A stretch of DNA of 64,000 nucleotides from Halopenitus persicus (lineage in GTDB: Archaea > Halobacteriota > Halobacteria > Halobacteriales > Haloferacaceae), in the NCBI RefSeq assembly GCF_900107205.1, contig NZ_FNPC01000010.1:1-64000 (forward strand). Direction: 5' to 3'. The translations under genes were made by a program, and so were the position numbers. The first letter of the stretch is position 1; the number at the start of each line of letters is the position of its first letter. The notes beneath the pieces were generated by a model. The model was not told the DNA's origin, made no database searches, and saw only the letters and a program-made list of their open reading frames with translations. Of the stretch, positions 24,386-32,435 are shown piece after piece.

Positions 24386-24544
24386 GCGCTCGCCTGCGAC
24401 GTCGGCTATCCCGAGGATCGCGACGAGGCCGAACGCCGGCTCACCACCGACGGCGACGCGGGATCCGAGACGGAAACGAGCGACGAAACCGACGAGACGC
24501 CGGTCGACGCGGACGGAACGGCAACGACGTAGGGCGCCGAAGCC
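24386..24544. other. Rearranged segment beside the dehydrogenase stump
   Basis: The plus strand here can be read as a typical acidic haloarchaeal C-terminus ([15 protein letters not shown], then [14 protein letters not shown]) ending at TGA 24530-24532, opposite to and fused in frame with the antisense of the dehydrogenase stump. It may be the tail of a second broken gene. I cannot name it. Confidence 0.3.
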
Positions 24545-25840
24545 CTATTCGAGCCGCCGTCGGACGCTCTCGGCGTGCGCCTCGAGCCCCTCCGCCTCGG
24601 CGAGCGTCGTGATCGTGTCCGCCAGATCCGCGAGCGCCTCGCGGTCGAGCCGCTGCACGGTCGAGGACCGGAGGAACGTCTCCGTCGAGAGGCCGCCGTA
24701 GCGCTTCGCGCCGCCGTTGGTCGGGAGCACGTGATTCGGGCCCGCGGCGTAATCGCCCGCGGCGACCGGCGAGTACGGGCCGAGGAACGCCGAGCCGACG
24801 TTCGTGATCCGGTCGAGCAGCGCCTCGTCGTCGTCGGCCTGGATCGAGAGGTGCTCCGCGGCGTACTCCTCGGCGAACAGCACCGCCTCCGACATCGACC
24901 GGGCGAGGAGCACGCCCGAGGCGTCCGCCGAGAGAGCCTCGCGGATCGTGTCCGCGCGCTCGCGGCCCTCGATCCCGTCGTCGATCGCCTCGACGACCGC
25001 CTCCGCCGTGGCCTCGTCGTCGGTCACTGCGACCACGGAGGCGTTCGCGTCGTGTTCGGCCTGGGCGAGCAGGTCCGCGGCCACGAACTCCGGGTCGGCG
25101 GTCCCGTCGGCGAGCACGAGGATCTCGCTCGGGCCGGCGAGGAAGTCGATCTCGACGTCGCCGCGAACCTCGGCCTTCGCGGCCGTCACCCAGCGGTTGC
25201 CGGGGCCGACGACCGTCTGGACGCCGGTGACCGTCTCGGTGCCGTACGCGAGCGCGGCGATCGCCTGCGCGCCGCCGACCTGGTAGACCGCGTCCGCGCC
25301 GGCCTCGTGGATGGCCGCGAGCGTGACCGGGTTGATCTCCTCCGCCGGCGGGGTCGCCACCGCGACGTGGTCCACGCCGGCGACGGTCGCGGGAACGACG
25401 CCCATGATCGCGCTCGAGGGGTACGCCGCGGTCCCGCCGGGAACGTACACGCCCGCGCGCTCGATCGGCCGGAATCGGCGGCCGAGCTCGCGTCCGTCGA
25501 CCGTCTCGCGGTAGTCGTCAGGAACCTGCCGCTCGTGGAAGGCGCGGACGTTCGCGGCCGCCTCCTGGATCGCGTCGAGCCGGGGATCGTCGGCGTCCTC
25601 CAGCTCGGCGTGTGCCCGCTCGGCTGCGTCGGTGGCGTCGATGTTGCCGACCGAGACGTCGTCGAACGCCTCGGCGAACTCCCGGATCGCGACGTCGCCC
25701 TCGGTCCGGACGCGCTCGACGATGTCTCGAACGTCGTCGCGGATCGCCCCGATCCCGGCGTCACGCTCGAAGAACGCGCGCCTGTCGTCGGGGGAGAGGT
25801 CGGCGATCGGCCGGACGGTGGGAACGCCCTCCTCGGTCAT
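24545..25840 (-). CDS. hisD: Histidinol dehydrogenase
   Basis: A 431-residue enzyme for the last two steps of histidine synthesis (histidinol to histidine, NAD-dependent, zinc enzyme). Characteristic stretches are YVPGGTAAYPSSAIMGVVPA, VVGPGNRWVTAAKAEVRG, DFLAGPSEILVLADG, and LLAQAEHDANASVVAV with a metal/active His. The C-terminal AGDYAAGPNHVLPTNGGAKR is the HisD signature with metal-binding His. Full length and standing alone without other his genes, as is common in haloarchaea. Start ATG 25840 is divergent from the spermidine-synthase-like gene. Confidence 0.95.
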   Translation of the reverse strand: MTEEGVPTVRPIADLSPDDRRAFFERDAGIGAIRDDVRDIVERVRTEGDVAIREFAEAFDDVSVGNIDATDAAERAHAELEDADDPRLDAIQEAAANVRAFHERQVPDDYRETVDGRELGRRFRPIERAGVYVPGGTAAYPSSAIMGVVPATVAGVDHVAVATPPAEEINPVTLAAIHEAGADAVYQVGGAQAIAALAYGTETVTGVQTVVGPGNRWVTAAKAEVRGDVEIDFLAGPSEILVLADGTADPEFVAADLLAQAEHDANASVVAVTDDEATAEAVVEAIDDGIEGRERADTIREALSADASGVLLARSMSEAVLFAEEYAAEHLSIQADDDEALLDRITNVGSAFLGPYSPVAAGDYAAGPNHVLPTNGGAKRYGGLSTETFLRSSTVQRLDREALADLADTITTLAEAEGLEAHAESVRRRLE

Positions 25841-26016
25841 CGGTATCGCTCCATCCGTGTAGTCATACCTACCACTGGGCGATACGTCGAAAAAGGCGTT
25901 CCGGATGTGGGGATCGGAACCGTGCGGTCGCGGTCGGGAGCGGCACCGCGTGGTCGTGGCCGGGACCGATCACCCCGTCGCCAACCCTTAACACGATCCG
26001 CGCCCGAGCGACGGTA

Positions 26017-27711
26017 ATGGCTGATCCCTCCCCGGTTTCGACCCCGGCGGCGGTTCTCGACGGTCGCGTGAGCAAACCCGAGGCGGCGGTGTTCGTCTCG
26101 GGCGTCGCGAGCATGGGCCTCGAGATCCTCGCGGGCCGGATCATCGCCCCGCAGTTCGGGAGCAGCATCTACACGTGGGGCACGATCATCGGCGTCTTCC
26201 TCGCCGCGCTGAGCGCCGGCTACCACCGCGGGGGGAAGCTCGCGACCGAGGAGGCGACCGATCGACGGCTGGCGCGGCTGCTGTTGGGCACCGCCGTCTG
26301 GGTCGCGCTGCTCGTGTTCGCCGGCGACCTGTTGTTGCGGTCGACGGTGGCGTTCCCCCTGCCGAGCCGGGTCGCGTCGCTGCCCGCGGTCGTCCTGCTG
26401 TTCGGCCCGCCGACGTACCTGCTCGGGTTCATCAGTCCCTACGGGGCGGAGCTCTCCCGGAAGGAGGGGCTCGGTCGGGCCTCGGGCCACGTCTACGCGG
26501 TCGGAACGATCGGCAGCATCGTCGGCGCGTTCGGAACGACCTACTTCCTGATCCCGAGCCTCGGCGTCGACGCGATCGGGCTCGTCTTCGGGCTGCTGCT
26601 CGTCGCCACTGCCGCAGTCCTGCTGTTGCCGTCGCCCTCCCGGGACTCGATCCTCACGGTCCTCGGCGTCCTCGTCGTCCTCGTGGCGGCGTTCTCCAGC
26701 GGCGCGGCCGGCGTCTCCCCCGAGGGACAGGTCGTCTACCAGACGCAGACGCCCTACCAGCAGCTCGAGGTCATCGACAGCGGCGACACGCGAACCCTCT
26801 ACCTCGACGGCCAGCGCCACAGCGCGATGGACCTGTCGGACCCGGACCGACACGTGTTCTCCTACACGCGATACTTCCACCTGCCGTACCTCTTCGCCGA
26901 CGACCCCGACGACATCGACCGCGTCCTGTTCATCGGCGGTGGCGGATTCACCGGCCCGAAGCGGTTCGTCGAGGAGTACGACGCCACGGTCGACGTCGTC
27001 GAGATCGACCCCGAGGTGATCGACGTCGCGAAGCGCTACTTCGACGTCGAGGAGTCCGAACAGCTGCGGATCCACAACGACGACGGTCGGCGATACCTCC
27101 GAAACACGAACGAGACCTACGACCTGATCGTCCTGGACGCCTACAAGAAGGACAAGGTCCCCTTCCAGCTCACCACCAAGGAGTTCATGGAGCTGTCGCA
27201 CGACCGGCTGAGCGAGGACGGGATGGTCTTCGCGAACGTCATCTCCGCACCCAGCGGTCCGGCCTCGCGGTTCTATCGCGCGGAGTACGCCACGATGAAC
27301 GCGGTCTATCCCAACGTCTACTCGTTCCCGACCGCCGGCGGCGGCGTCATCCAGAACATCGAGATGGTCGCGACGAAGGATTCCGCGGTCGTGACGGAGG
27401 AGACCCTTCGGGAACGCAACGAGCGCCGCGACATCGGGATCGACCTGTCCGCCGAGATCGACGACTACCGCGCCGAGGAGGACGTCGGCGACGCGCCGAT
27501 CCTCCGGGACGACTACGCGCCCGTGGACGCGCTGCTCGACCCGATGGTCGGCCAGCGATACGTGATCGACGAGGCCGGGTCGGTCGAGAACGCCTCGGCG
27601 GGCAGCGGGGGCGACGGCGGCGTTCCCGAGAACGGTGGCGATCGACAGCGCGTCTCACCGGTGCGTCTGGAGTCCGCGCCGGCCGAATCCGCACCGCCCC
27701 TCGCCGATTGA
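26017..27711 (+). CDS. Spermidine-synthase-like protein with N-terminal membrane domain
   Basis: A 564-residue fusion. Residues 25-230 hold about seven TM segments (FVSGVASMGLEILAGRIIAP first); residues 240-500 are a spermidine-synthase-type methyltransferase fold with FIGGGGFTGPKRFVEEY, VVEIDPEVIDVAKRYF and LDAYKKDKVPFQL. The loop that reads GGGDGG in true spermidine synthases is GGGGFTG here, so the polyamine reaction is doubtful. The last 35 residues are disordered. Start ATG 26017; the TATA-like CCCTTAACAC lies about 29 nt upstream. Confidence 0.8.
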   Translation: MADPSPVSTPAAVLDGRVSKPEAAVFVSGVASMGLEILAGRIIAPQFGSSIYTWGTIIGVFLAALSAGYHRGGKLATEEATDRRLARLLLGTAVWVALLVFAGDLLLRSTVAFPLPSRVASLPAVVLLFGPPTYLLGFISPYGAELSRKEGLGRASGHVYAVGTIGSIVGAFGTTYFLIPSLGVDAIGLVFGLLLVATAAVLLLPSPSRDSILTVLGVLVVLVAAFSSGAAGVSPEGQVVYQTQTPYQQLEVIDSGDTRTLYLDGQRHSAMDLSDPDRHVFSYTRYFHLPYLFADDPDDIDRVLFIGGGGFTGPKRFVEEYDATVDVVEIDPEVIDVAKRYFDVEESEQLRIHNDDGRRYLRNTNETYDLIVLDAYKKDKVPFQLTTKEFMELSHDRLSEDGMVFANVISAPSGPASRFYRAEYATMNAVYPNVYSFPTAGGGVIQNIEMVATKDSAVVTEETLRERNERRDIGIDLSAEIDDYRAEEDVGDAPILRDDYAPVDALLDPMVGQRYVIDEAGSVENASAGSGGDGGVPENGGDRQRVSPVRLESAPAESAPPLAD

Positions 27712-27814
27712 AGATCGCCGCTCGGTGCCTGCGAATTTCTACTTAAAAATAGGAGCCACAGCCCCGACGAGCCGGATCCGGAACGCTTGACCCGCCGCCG
27801 TTCGAACGGTCGCC

Positions 27815-28972
27815 GTGAGTCGTCGTCGCCTGCTGGGGTCGCTGTGCGGGCTCGTCTTCTTTCTGAACCTCGCGAGAGTCGTCTTCGCGCCGCTTTTGAA
27901 CGTCTTCATCGCCGAGTTCGGCATCGGCGAGGCGACCGCGGGCCTGATCGTGACGCTCACGTGGCTCGGGAGTGCATCGCTCCGGCTTCCGGCCGGGTGG
28001 CTCCTCACGCGCGTCCCGCGACATCATCTCGTCCTGATCTCGGGGGGGATACTCGCGGCGTCGGCGGCGCTCACCGGCGCGGCCGTGACCGTCCCGCAGC
28101 TGATGGTCGGGGCCTTCCTCATGGGGGCCGCCTCCGGGGCGTACTTCGTCGCGGCGAACCCGCTTTTGAGCGAACTGTTTCCGAGCCGGATCGGCCGCGT
28201 GATCGGGATCCACGGCGGGGCGACCCAGCTGGCCGCCGTGGCGGCGGCACCCCTCGTCGCCGTCTGGGTGGGGATCGACTGGCGGTACGCGATCTGGACG
28301 ATCGCCGTCGGCGCCGCCGTGGTGACCGTTTATACTGCGATCCAGGCTCGCGCGACCGAGCTGCCCGCCGCCGGGGCGGCGGACCGATCGCTCATCGCGG
28401 GCGCGCGCTCGGAGTGGCGGATCATCCTCGCCGCGTTGGGGCTTGCCGGCGTCGCCGTCTTCGTCTGGCAGGGCGTGTTCAACTTCTATGAACTCTATAT
28501 GCGGTCCCGCGGCCTGTCGCGGGCGGCAGCGTCCGCGATGCTGACGATCGTCTTCGCGGCCGGCGTCCCCGCCTTCCTCGTGGCCGGCGAAGTGGTCGAC
28601 CGCCTGCCGTCGGTCCCGGTGCTGCTGGGCATCGGCGGCGCCTTCGCGGCGAGCCTCCTGGTGCTGGTCGCCGTCGACGGCCTCGTCGCGCTCGCGGTGG
28701 TCTCCGCCGTCATCGGGTTCGTCATCCACGCCATCTTCCCGGCGACGGACGCCTACGTCCTGACCGCGCTGCCGGATTCGACCCGCGGAAGCGCCTACGC
28801 CGTCTTCAGCGCCGTCTGGATGCTGTCGCAGTCGGTCGGGTCGGCGGTTCTCGGAACCCTGATAGAACGTGGCTACACCTACGACGCGGTGTTCGTGACG
28901 GCCGCGATCGGCCTCCTCGTTACCCTATCCCTGCTTGCCGGTCTCGAACGGACCGGGCGGCTTCCGGCTTGA
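27815..28972 (+). CDS. MFS transporter
   Basis: A 385-residue membrane protein with about 12 TM segments, GTG start. The loop motif after TM2 (RLPAGWLLTRVPRHHLVL) matches the MFS signature GxLaDrxGrr in place, and the centre has the usual break between the two six-helix halves near residue 190. Substrate unknown; neighbours give no hint. A TATA-like CTTAAAAATA at 27742-27751 would give a leader of about 45 nt. Confidence 0.85.
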   Translation: MSRRRLLGSLCGLVFFLNLARVVFAPLLNVFIAEFGIGEATAGLIVTLTWLGSASLRLPAGWLLTRVPRHHLVLISGGILAASAALTGAAVTVPQLMVGAFLMGAASGAYFVAANPLLSELFPSRIGRVIGIHGGATQLAAVAAAPLVAVWVGIDWRYAIWTIAVGAAVVTVYTAIQARATELPAAGAADRSLIAGARSEWRIILAALGLAGVAVFVWQGVFNFYELYMRSRGLSRAAASAMLTIVFAAGVPAFLVAGEVVDRLPSVPVLLGIGGAFAASLLVLVAVDGLVALAVVSAVIGFVIHAIFPATDAYVLTALPDSTRGSAYAVFSAVWMLSQSVGSAVLGTLIERGYTYDAVFVTAAIGLLVTLSLLAGLERTGRLPA

Positions 28973-29081
28973 CGGGGCTTCCTCGGTGTCGTCGATCCCA
29001 CTCCTCGATGATCCCAACCATATATAATTACATAAAATAAATAACATTGAATTTATATGTTGTCGCATAGCGGACATAGCC

Positions 29082-29444
29082 ATGAATTCGGGAACATCCG
29101 GGCAACTGAACGAGTATCAACAGTATGAACTACGGAAGGTGGCTGCACGCGGGAAGAACACCACGACGCTGGTCGCACTCGTCTACCCGCCGGCAGCCTA
29201 CTATCTGGTCGGCAAGACGGGGATTGCGGCTCTGTGCTTCTTTACCGCTCATTTCGGACTGCTTGCACATATCGTGGCTCCGTTCCACGTTCGACGTGTC
29301 ATCACGAACTCCCGCAGGCAAGTCGGTGGAACGTACTCGTCCGACGGCAGCCCGCTGCTGATCGTCGTCGGCGTACTCCTCTCGGTGGGGTTCCTCCTCG
29401 CGTTGGGCCTGATAGCGTCGATCTTCCTCGGCATCGGTCTGTGA
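29082..29444 (+). CDS. Small membrane protein, unknown function
   Basis: A 120-residue protein with TM segments near residues 28-45, 48-65 and 90-118 (LLIVVGVLLSVGFLLALGLI) and a basic loop (RRVITNSRRQ). No family recognised. The preceding 100 bp are strikingly AT-rich (several TATA-like stretches between 29018 and 29060), unlike the rest of the region, suggesting a strong or acquired promoter. Its stop codon lies inside a perfect 19-bp tandem duplication. Confidence 0.65.
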   Translation: MNSGTSGQLNEYQQYELRKVAARGKNTTTLVALVYPPAAYYLVGKTGIAALCFFTAHFGLLAHIVAPFHVRRVITNSRRQVGGTYSSDGSPLLIVVGVLLSVGFLLALGLIASIFLGIGL

Positions 29445-29476
29445 CGGTCACGCTCAACTGTGACGGTCACGCTCAA
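29439..29476 (+). repeat. Perfect 19-bp tandem duplication over a stop codon
   Basis: CTGTGACGGTCACGCTCAA twice, 29439-29457 and 29458-29476, no mismatch. The first copy contains the TGA of the membrane-protein gene. Perfect identity implies a recent event. Confidence 0.9.
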
Positions 29477-29503
29477 GGGTCCGCGCGCGAAGCGTAACGT
29501 AGG

Positions 29504-30154
29504 ATGGAGTTCGAACTGCTCGGCTGGCCCGACGAGGACCCGACGCTCCGGCTCGACTACCGGGCGTTCAGCTACGCCGGCAAGTTCGCGACCTCGGGGA
29601 CCGGCGTGGCCGTGATCCGGGCTGACAGCCCGAACACGGTCGCACCGGATTGGGAGCCCGATCCGTCGCGTCCCGACCCCGCGCCGCGGCCGAATGACGA
29701 CGCCGAATCCGCCTCCCTCGCGGACGACGTCGTCGCCGCGGTCGCCTTCAACCCGGACCGCACGGACCCGAGCAGCCTGTGGATCCGATACGTGTCGGTG
29801 CACACGGCACGACGCGGGGAGGGACTCGGCCCGCGACTCATCGCTGAACTGGTGCAGCGCGTTCGCGAACGTGACTCCGACGCCGACGCCGTCGACCGGA
29901 TCCGGATCGGGGTGAACAACCCGTTCGCGTACGAGGCGCTTTATAAGGTCGGCTTCGCGTTCACCGGCCGTGAGACCGGGGTCGCGGAGCTGGTGCTCGA
30001 GCGGCCGGTCGACGCGCCGGCCGACCGCGACGCCGGGACGTATCGATCGGGGCTGGACGTCTATCGGACGCGCGATCGTGGGGAGCCGGAAACGTCGTTC
30101 CTCGCCGAGCGCGTGGGGAGCGATCCGCCGCCGCTGGTCGAGGGGGCTTTTTAA
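29504..30154 (+). CDS. GNAT-family N-acetyltransferase
   Basis: A 216-residue protein. The acetyl-CoA-binding motif A is clear: [20 protein letters not shown] with the RxGxG-type turn, followed by a helix and [18 protein letters not shown], the usual C-terminal GNAT strand. The substrate is unknown. It lies 26 bp upstream of fen and may be co-transcribed. Confidence 0.82.
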   Translation: MEFELLGWPDEDPTLRLDYRAFSYAGKFATSGTGVAVIRADSPNTVAPDWEPDPSRPDPAPRPNDDAESASLADDVVAAVAFNPDRTDPSSLWIRYVSVHTARRGEGLGPRLIAELVQRVRERDSDADAVDRIRIGVNNPFAYEALYKVGFAFTGRETGVAELVLERPVDAPADRDAGTYRSGLDVYRTRDRGEPETSFLAERVGSDPPPLVEGAF

Positions 30155-30180
30155 GTCGTCGCGCCGACGAACCCCGAACG

Positions 30181-31161
30181 ATGGGAAACGCCGACCTGCG
30201 ATCGCTGGCGTCGATCCGCGACGTCGAGTTCGCGGACGTCGAGGGGAGCGTCGTCGCGGTGGACGCGCACAACTGGCTGTATCGATACCTGACGACGACG
30301 GTCAAGTGGACGCGTGACGACGTCTACACGACCGCCGAGGGAACCGAGGTCGCGAACCTCGTGGGGATCGTTCAGGGGCTCCCGAAGTTCTTCGAACACG
30401 ACATCGTGCCGGTCTTCGTCTTCGACGGCGAGGTGACCGATTTCAAAAGCCGGGAGATCGCCGACCGCCGGGAGAAACGGGAGGCGGCGGAGGATCGGCT
30501 CGCGGCGGCCGAGGAACGCGGGGACGCGGTCGAGGCCGCCCGGCTGGAGGCGCGCACCCAGCGGCTGACCGACGTCATCCAGGAGACGACGCGTGGCCTG
30601 CTCGACCGCCTCGACGTGCCCGTGATCGAGGCGCCGGCGGAGGGCGAGGCGCAGTGTGCCCACATGAACGCGGTCGGCGACGTCGACTACGCGGGCAGCG
30701 AGGACTACGACACGCTGCTGTTCGGCGCCCCCGCCACGCTCCGGCAGCTCACCAGCAAGGGGAACCCGGAGCTGATGGAGCTGGACGCGACCCTCGAGAC
30801 CCTCGGGCTGACGCGCGAGGGGCTCGTCGACGTCGCGATGCTCTGCGGCACCGACTTCAACGAGGGGATCGCGGGCATCGGCCCGAAGACGGCCGTCTCG
30901 GAGATCGAGGAGCACGGCGACCTCTGGGGCGTCCTCGAGGCGCGCGGGGAGAGCATCCCCGACGCGGTGGCGATCCGGAACCTCTTTCTCGACCCGCCGG
31001 TCCGCGAGGACTACGCGATCGACACGACCCTCGATCCCGACCTCGAGGCGGCCCGCCGGTACGTGACCGAGGAGTGGGAGGTCGATCCGGACGAGGTCGA
31101 GCGCGGATTCGAACGCATCGAGGAGTCGATCGCACAGACCGGCCTCGACCGGTGGACGTGA
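30181..31161 (+). CDS. fen: Flap endonuclease 1
   Basis: A 326-residue structure-specific nuclease that removes 5' flaps in Okazaki-fragment maturation and repair. N-domain [11 protein letters not shown] and [13 protein letters not shown] carry the first metal Asp residues; the I-domain has [13 protein letters not shown] and [11 protein letters not shown]; the H3TH motif is [16 protein letters not shown]. The C-terminus QTGLDRWT is a PCNA-binding box (QxxLxxW). All catalytic acids appear present and the length is typical. Confidence 0.95.
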   Translation: MGNADLRSLASIRDVEFADVEGSVVAVDAHNWLYRYLTTTVKWTRDDVYTTAEGTEVANLVGIVQGLPKFFEHDIVPVFVFDGEVTDFKSREIADRREKREAAEDRLAAAEERGDAVEAARLEARTQRLTDVIQETTRGLLDRLDVPVIEAPAEGEAQCAHMNAVGDVDYAGSEDYDTLLFGAPATLRQLTSKGNPELMELDATLETLGLTREGLVDVAMLCGTDFNEGIAGIGPKTAVSEIEEHGDLWGVLEARGESIPDAVAIRNLFLDPPVREDYAIDTTLDPDLEAARRYVTEEWEVDPDEVERGFERIEESIAQTGLDRWT

Positions 31162-31298
31162 GCGTCCCCCTGACCTCGTCGCGGACGGTTAATCCGGATT
31201 TAAAACCCCGATAGAGCGGTTGAATCGCCACAATTCGGCCAAAATCGGGTTCACGACTGCCACCCCTCATTATCCCCCGGCCAGTACCCCGAGTTGCA

Positions 31299-31583
31299 AT
31301 GTTCGAGATGGACCCGCTGCTGCTGGCGACCTGGAGTACCGACCTGGCGGACGCCATCGCGCTCGCCGGACCGCCGGCCGACCTGCCGGGCGCCGTGCCC
31401 GACTTCGTGGGCGACATCCACGACGCGATCCGGTCGTTCGGCGGCGGCGAGGGCGGACTGGGTGAAACGATCTCCGAGCTGACCCCCGGCGGCGAGGGCG
31501 GCGCCGGTGCCGACGGTGCGGGTGCTGAAAACGCCGGCGGCACGGCCGACGCCGGTGGAACCGCCAACGGCGTTGAGGGCTAA
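31299..31583 (+). CDS. Small glycine-rich hypothetical protein
   Basis: A 94-residue protein. The N-terminal half (DLPGAVPDFVGDIHDAIRSF) forms an amphipathic helix and the rest is Gly/Ala/Glu-rich repeats (GGEGGAGADGAGAENAGG). No signal peptide or known domain. The start could also be the ATG at 31308. Its stop codon is repeated in frame by a 21-bp tandem repeat. Probably a real haloarchaeal microprotein, but the evidence is only the frame and start. Confidence 0.5.
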   Translation: MFEMDPLLLATWSTDLADAIALAGPPADLPGAVPDFVGDIHDAIRSFGGGEGGLGETISELTPGGEGGAGADGAGAENAGGTADAGGTANGVEG

Positions 31584-31637
31584 CGTCGATTCCGTGAGGG
31601 CTAGCGCCGATTTCGCGAGGGCTAGCGCCGGGTTCTC
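31575..31637 (+). repeat. 21-bp tandem repeat copying a stop codon in frame
   Basis: Three units starting GAGGGCTA at 31575, 31596 and 31617. Because 21 is a multiple of three, each copy gives another in-frame stop (TAA, TAG, TAG) at the end of the small gene. Confidence 0.85.
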
Positions 31638-31726
31638 GACGTCGCACTGATCCGATTCGGATCGTCGATCGCCGGCTGCTGCGGTCGATCGCAATCGTTC
31701 TACGCGCGCCGTTCCAACGGGGAGCC

Positions 31727-32350
31727 GTGACCACGTGGATCGAGAATCCGAGCGGCGGGCGCGACCGCGGTCCGCGCGGGCTGGCGCGGGCGTGGATCGA
31801 GGTCATCCTGCGGCCGGGGCGGTTCTTCCGGAACGGCGTGAGCCCGGGCGACCAGGCACCGGGGCTGACGTTCGCGGTTGCCGTCGCGGTGGCGTTCACC
31901 GCCGGCTGGTTCCTCGCCGACCCGACCGCGATTCCGGCGATCGCCGGCTCGGCCGCGGTCTCCGCAACAGTGACGCTGGTTCTCGTCGCGGTGTTGGCCG
32001 CGCCGGTCGGGCTCCACCTGACGGCGGTCACCGGCGTGGTGGCCGTCATCGTCGCGAGCCTGCGTCGGACGTCGACCGGGTCGATCGGGACCGCGGACCG
32101 GGGCGGCGTGAGCGAGACCGTCCAGGTCGTCGCGTACGCGTCCGCGCCCTTCGCGGTCGCCGGACCGCCGGTTCCGGCGCTCCGGGCCGCGTGTGCGATC
32201 TACGCCACCGGATTGCTCGCGATCGGGTTCCGACGCATTCACGGCCTGTCCTGGCCTCGCGTTCTGCTCGCCGGTCTTCCGCCGGCGATCGTCGGGTTCG
32301 GATTCGGCTATCGGTCGCTGTTCGCGTTTCGGGCGCTGACGGGCTGGTAA
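31727..32350 (+). CDS. Yip1-domain membrane protein
   Basis: A 207-residue protein with a cytoplasmic N-terminus containing ARAWIEVILRPGRFFRNGVS, the typical Yip1-family lead-in, then about five TM segments (TFAVAVAVAFTAGWFLA first). GTG start. Archaeal Yip1-like proteins are of unknown role, possibly membrane organisation or trafficking-like. Stands alone between a short gene and the RecJ-like gene. Confidence 0.78.
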   Translation: MTTWIENPSGGRDRGPRGLARAWIEVILRPGRFFRNGVSPGDQAPGLTFAVAVAVAFTAGWFLADPTAIPAIAGSAAVSATVTLVLVAVLAAPVGLHLTAVTGVVAVIVASLRRTSTGSIGTADRGGVSETVQVVAYASAPFAVAGPPVPALRAACAIYATGLLAIGFRRIHGLSWPRVLLAGLPPAIVGFGFGYRSLFAFRALTGW

Positions 32351-32435
32351 CCGCCGTTCCGGGCGATTGGTTGCGCCTCACACGCCGACCGGCTTTCGAC
32401 AACCGTTTTAGGCGGGAGGGTTTCTACGACAACAA

